Shown: positions 6,537 to 8,520 of the stretch, in pieces | How the letters are laid out: each line of letters opens with the position of its first letter | Numbering within the stretch: position 1 is the stretch's first letter | Assembly (NCBI GenBank): GCA_030603035.1 | Contig: JAUVYQ010000112.1 | Span: 1 to 8,520 of the forward strand | DNA: 8,520 nt | Direction of reading: 5' to 3' | From: Phycisphaerae bacterium | GTDB taxonomy: Bacteria > Planctomycetota > Phycisphaerae > Sedimentisphaerales > SG8-4 | The notes under the pieces: generated by a model | Seen by the model: the letters and a program-made list of their open reading frames with translations, nothing else | Databases searched by the model: none | Told to the model about the DNA's origin: nothing | Translations under genes and position numbers: made by a program

Positions 6537-6570
6537 TAAGACAGGCAATCGTTAAAATGGTGAGGTGATA
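6537..6570 (+). promoter_or_regulatory. 34-bp promoter/RBS module, copy 2
   Basis: It is identical to copy 1 except at 6544, 6552, 6559 and 6563. It carries TAAAAT (6553-6558) as a -10-like box. The SD AGGTGAT at 6563-6569 is an extended match to the 16S rRNA tail and better than that of copy 1. An ATG follows 9 nt later at 6579. The -35 region is less clear here than in copy 1. Confidence 0.5.
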
Positions 6571-6578
6571 TTTGCGAA

Positions 6579-6668
6579 ATGCTTCATTCCTCAAAAACCA
6601 GTTTTTACCCTTGCGAAACATACGTATTGGTTTTAGAGTGTTGTGTGCAGAGTTCTGAGACCAGTTGA
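6579..6668 (+). CDS. Possible 29-residue leader peptide or gene remnant
   Basis: An ATG 9 nt after a strong Shine-Dalgarno opens a 29-codon frame ending in TGA at 6666-6668. The predicted peptide begins MLHSSKTSFYPCETYV and contains three Cys. Its stop overlaps a TTG (6665) that opens the frame of the next gene, in a TTGA arrangement that could allow translational coupling. The composition resembles no known family. It may be a leader peptide, the truncated 5' end of a displaced gene, or noise. Only the initiation signals argue for it. Confidence 0.3.
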   Translation: MLHSSKTSFYPCETYVLVLECCVQSSETS

Positions 6669-6706
6669 CAGTTAACTCAAAGGTATTTAAGAGGTTGGAT
6701 ATCATC

Positions 6707-7216
6707 ATGTGGCTACAAGACCGTGACGAGAGAAAGTTGATAAAAATATTATATCTCAGAGCATATAGCCTGTTACAAAGAGGTAATTCACCTGTCGAAC
6801 CGATTCAATATACGAACCGAGATTTAGTTGCTGCTTTTAGACCGAAAGCTGCAGTAGAAAATAATTACAAATTTGATTCAAGAGTCGGGAGAGTAGTAAA
6901 TGAAAAAGAACTCCGATATTTTGCATGTATAAATAAAATCTATGCGCTTATTGTAATGCTTGAAAAGCGAAGTTTACTAAAATTATTAGAGGGTCAAACA
7001 ACTACAGAGGACGGTACAAAATTTAGACATGGTTCAGCGATAGTGTTCTCTCTCACTCCAATTGGTTACGACTTAGGTGCTAAATACGACAGCCGTTTGA
7101 AATGTGTGCATTTATTTTGGTTGGAATATAAAGATAGCTTCCTCTGGCCTATCATAGGATTTCTTTTTGGGAGCATTATGACTTATATATTACTGAAAGT
7201 AACATCAAAGCCCTAA
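6707..7216 (+). CDS. Probable tail-anchored protein of unknown function
   Basis: I do not recognise the family. The 169-residue product begins MWLQDRDERKLIKILYLRAYSLLQ and has a predominantly helical basic body. It then carries an AIVFSLTPIGYDLGAKYDS segment (111-129) of the kind seen at the end of winged-helix domains. It closes with one hydrophobic segment at about 145-163 (FLWPIIGFLFGSIMTYILL) and a KVTSKP tail, so it probably anchors by its C-terminus with the body in the cytoplasm. The ATG at 6707 has GAGG 12 nt upstream. A TTG at 6665 would add 14 residues and overlap the preceding small ORF. The gene is visibly richer in A and T than gyrA, holA or hisA, which suggests recent acquisition. 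It converges with the minus-strand gene 85 bp away. Confidence 0.7.
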   Translation: MWLQDRDERKLIKILYLRAYSLLQRGNSPVEPIQYTNRDLVAAFRPKAAVENNYKFDSRVGRVVNEKELRYFACINKIYALIVMLEKRSLLKLLEGQTTTEDGTKFRHGSAIVFSLTPIGYDLGAKYDSRLKCVHLFWLEYKDSFLWPIIGFLFGSIMTYILLKVTSKP

Positions 7217-7301
7217 AAAAATTCAATAAACCTTACAAGATTTCTCGCTATTTCAATGCTCCCTAACCATCAACGCACCCAAGCCGGAAGATGAACATTG
7301 T

Positions 7302-8030
7302 CTAAATCCAAGCCTTTAAAACCGCTTGAAATTCACTTTTGCAACTATCGCTGTCCTTGGTCGCAATCCGGCCCCAAGCGAAGTTAAGAAAATCATCGGT
7401 TAAAAGAACGTAAGAACCATATACAGTAGCAATAACCGTATCGAGTCGGTATTGCGTGGGAGTAGTACGTATGAGCATCTCCATGGCGAGTGCGGAGCCG
7501 TGTGTAAAATGGGACCACCAGGCATAAAGTCGTCTTTGATCCTTCCCTCCATATTGTTCCACTAACTTACTGGTGTCACACCACTTTGTCTTTGCCTCCT
7601 TACGCCAATCATTTCCGAAGATCCTTTTAAGGTCTGGCTCCAATTTTGCCAGTCCAGAACTATCACCCAACCTTTCAAGAACCTTGGCGTAATATGCCCT
7701 CGCTCTGTCTGGGAACTCAAGGTATTCTTTGGCAAGTTTAGAATCTGCCATGATTCCATTAAGGGAGGCGTCATATTCAACACATGACCTTGCGATGATG
7801 TAAATGTCTGGAAGATACTGAGGTTCACAAATTTGATGAAATGTACGGATTGATATTATATAGCGACACCAAACGTAAAAGCTTGCCATACGTTGCTCGT
7901 CTTTGAGGCATCTATCTTGAATTTTGCCTGTCCAATTGTTGGCAAATGTTTGAAGGCAGGTGAATGTTCTCCTAAACTTAACTGTTAAGTTCTCCACTTC
8001 AATATCCTCATGACTTTCTATGTCTGCCAT
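7302..8030 (-). CDS. DUF5677-like hypothetical protein
   Basis: The 242-residue protein is soluble and mostly helical, with no membrane segment. Two features recall the DUF5677 family: an aromatic and Arg/Glu-rich helix YIIARSCVEYDASLNG (77-92), with the R-x3-E pair Arg81 and Glu85, and a later YAWWSHFTHGSALAME segment (169-184) with conserved-looking Ser173, His177 and Gly178. Between them lies a charged stretch with Trp142 and Trp150. DUF5677 proteins are of unknown function and often sit in accessory or defence-rich regions. The ATG at 8030 has no Shine-Dalgarno; the next in-frame Met is residue 48. The family assignment is tentative. It converges with the tail-anchored protein gene. Confidence 0.7.
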   Translation of the reverse strand: MADIESHEDIEVENLTVKFRRTFTCLQTFANNWTGKIQDRCLKDEQRMASFYVWCRYIISIRTFHQICEPQYLPDIYIIARSCVEYDASLNGIMADSKLAKEYLEFPDRARAYYAKVLERLGDSSGLAKLEPDLKRIFGNDWRKEAKTKWCDTSKLVEQYGGKDQRRLYAWWSHFTHGSALAMEMLIRTTPTQYRLDTVIATVYGSYVLLTDDFLNFAWGRIATKDSDSCKSEFQAVLKAWI

Positions 8031-8231
8031 AATTATAAAACACTCAGTCGCTGTAAAACAAGATATTCTAATAATTTATGTGCCGCTACCTTATTCAGGC
8101 TGTATTTTTTATTTTTTGGCGATAGTCCATCTACATTGCTGGCTTTCTGGAATTTATTGAAAACTGACATTCATTCAAGCGACAACCTTGAACAGCCTCA
8201 CCTATGAATGGCTGCCGACAGTACGCAAAAA
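8031..8231. other. Non-coding stretch upstream of the DUF5677-like gene
   Basis: No convincing gene is seen. A 65-codon plus-strand frame at 8010-8207 begins inside the opposite gene and lacks initiation signals. The region should hold the promoter of the minus-strand gene, but no well-placed pair was found. An inverted pair CATTCAT (8168-8174) and ATGAATG (8204-8210) encloses a small CAAG/CTTG palindrome. Confidence 0.4.
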
Positions 8232-8375
8232 CCTTCGTGTCTTTGTGCCTTCGTGGCAAAAATAAATCTGTGCTCTCTCTGGCCTCTGTGGCTATATTCT
8301 TCTGCGTAATCTGCGAAATCTGTGGCAAATAATTTACTTCTGTCTTCTGTCTCCTGTCTTCCGCCCTCTGTGGCT
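8232..8375. repeat. Mosaic of degenerate TTCGTGNC/TCTGTGGC intergenic repeats
   Basis: Four blocks lie in a row. Block one (8232-8271) has CTTCGTGTCTTTGTGCC, TTCGTGGC and AATCTGTG. Block two (8273-8293) has CTCTGGCCTCTGTGGC. Block three (8301-8332) has CTGCGTAATCTGCGAAATC then TGTGGC. Block four (8338-8375) has repeated TCTGTCT/CCTGTCTT words ending CCTCTGTGGC. Each block ends in the shared word (T/C)GTGGC, or its near variant CTGTG in block one. From memory, such blocks recur between genes of many unrelated bacteria and are often mis-called as small basic ORFs. Their origin is unclear to me. Confidence 0.7.
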
Positions 8376-8400
8376 TACCAATTTTCAATCAAATCTGCAG

Positions 8401-8441
8401 GCCGGAGCGAAGCGGAGGTCCCGAGCAAGGCCGAGGGATCT
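8401..8441. repeat. GC-rich CGGAGCGAAGCGGAGG-type intergenic repeat
   Basis: GCCGGAGCGAAGCGGAGG followed by TCCCGAGCAAGGCCGAGGGATC is a GC-rich island in AT-rich surroundings. It contains the near-repeats GGAGCGAAGCGGAGG and CCGAGCAAGGCCGAGG. I recognise this as a recurrent intergenic word in bacterial genomes, and it resembles the CGCTGAGCGAACGCAG unit at 5478-5493. The remaining 8442-8520 is AT-rich with no gene start visible before the window ends. Confidence 0.6.
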
Positions 8442-8520
8442 ATAAAAATCAATCAAAAGTGCAGCACCCTAAAAGTAAAAATCGAAAATTCTTAAAAAAT
8501 TTTTACTCTTTTTCTGATAA

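Noticed and set aside
8032..8061. TTGTTT (8061-8056) and TATAAT (8037-8032) on the minus strand as a promoter for the DUF5677-like gene
   Set aside because: The -10 box ends one base before the ATG at 8030, so the transcript would begin inside the gene, and there is no early second Met; the spacer is also 18 bp.
8232..8375. CRISPR array or clustered operator sites
   Set aside because: Blocks are degenerate and irregularly spaced, with no constant repeat plus unique spacer pattern.
8131..8388. 85-codon minus-strand frame rich in Arg, Gln and Thr
   Set aside because: It is the known type of spurious ORF made by CTTCGTG/CTGTGGC repeats.

Overview
This window is a piece of a bacterial chromosome. 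A housekeeping half (about 1-5400) is followed by an accessory half (about 5400-8520) made of unfamiliar genes and dispersed repeats. The GyrA protein, with its DGLKPSQRR and [11 protein letters not shown] signatures, resembles versions I associate with the Planctomycetota-Verrucomicrobiota-Chlamydiota group. Weak or absent Shine-Dalgarno sites at several housekeeping genes, a histidine gene standing alone, and many short intergenic repeat families fit a planctomycete, perhaps of Phycisphaerae type. This assignment is inference from memory, not from a search.

Layout. Positions 3-341 hold the 3' end of a protein built of perfectly periodic 26-residue LRV-type repeats. A clear sigma70-type promoter at 411-439 then drives gyrA (512-3220, DNA gyrase subunit A), followed after 39 bases by holA (3260-4252, DNA polymerase III delta subunit). 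These form a replication and topology operon. A serine tRNA (anticodon CGA) lies on the minus strand at 4478-4564. It is divergent from hisA (4659-5381, histidine biosynthesis isomerase). The short region between them is filled with ATTGACT/ACTATT repeats that form an inverted pair reaching into the hisA start codon.

From 5382 to 5716 there is no gene, but several palindromic repeats are stacked together. Next come a single-pass membrane protein of unknown function (5723-6226) and a DUF2007-like small protein (6246-6470), probably co-transcribed. A 34-bp promoter plus ribosome-binding-site block ahead of the membrane protein recurs with 30 of 34 matches at 6537-6570. There it precedes a 29-codon ORF that overlaps, or leads into, an AT-rich gene for a probable tail-anchored protein (6707-7216). 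A convergent minus-strand gene (7302-8030) resembles DUF5677-type proteins. The last 490 bases hold no convincing gene. They contain a mosaic of degenerate repeats of types that recur in intergenic DNA of many bacteria.

How the genes work together: GyrA and the delta subunit both serve chromosome replication, GyrA by supercoiling and the delta subunit by clamp loading. HisA and the tRNA are independent housekeeping loci. The accessory genes have no assignable pathway. The most notable observations are: GyrA lacks both residues that anchor quinolones; GyrA has a strongly basic Lys/Pro tail encoded by 12-bp repeats; the 34-bp initiation module is duplicated; and an inverted repeat invades the hisA initiation region.
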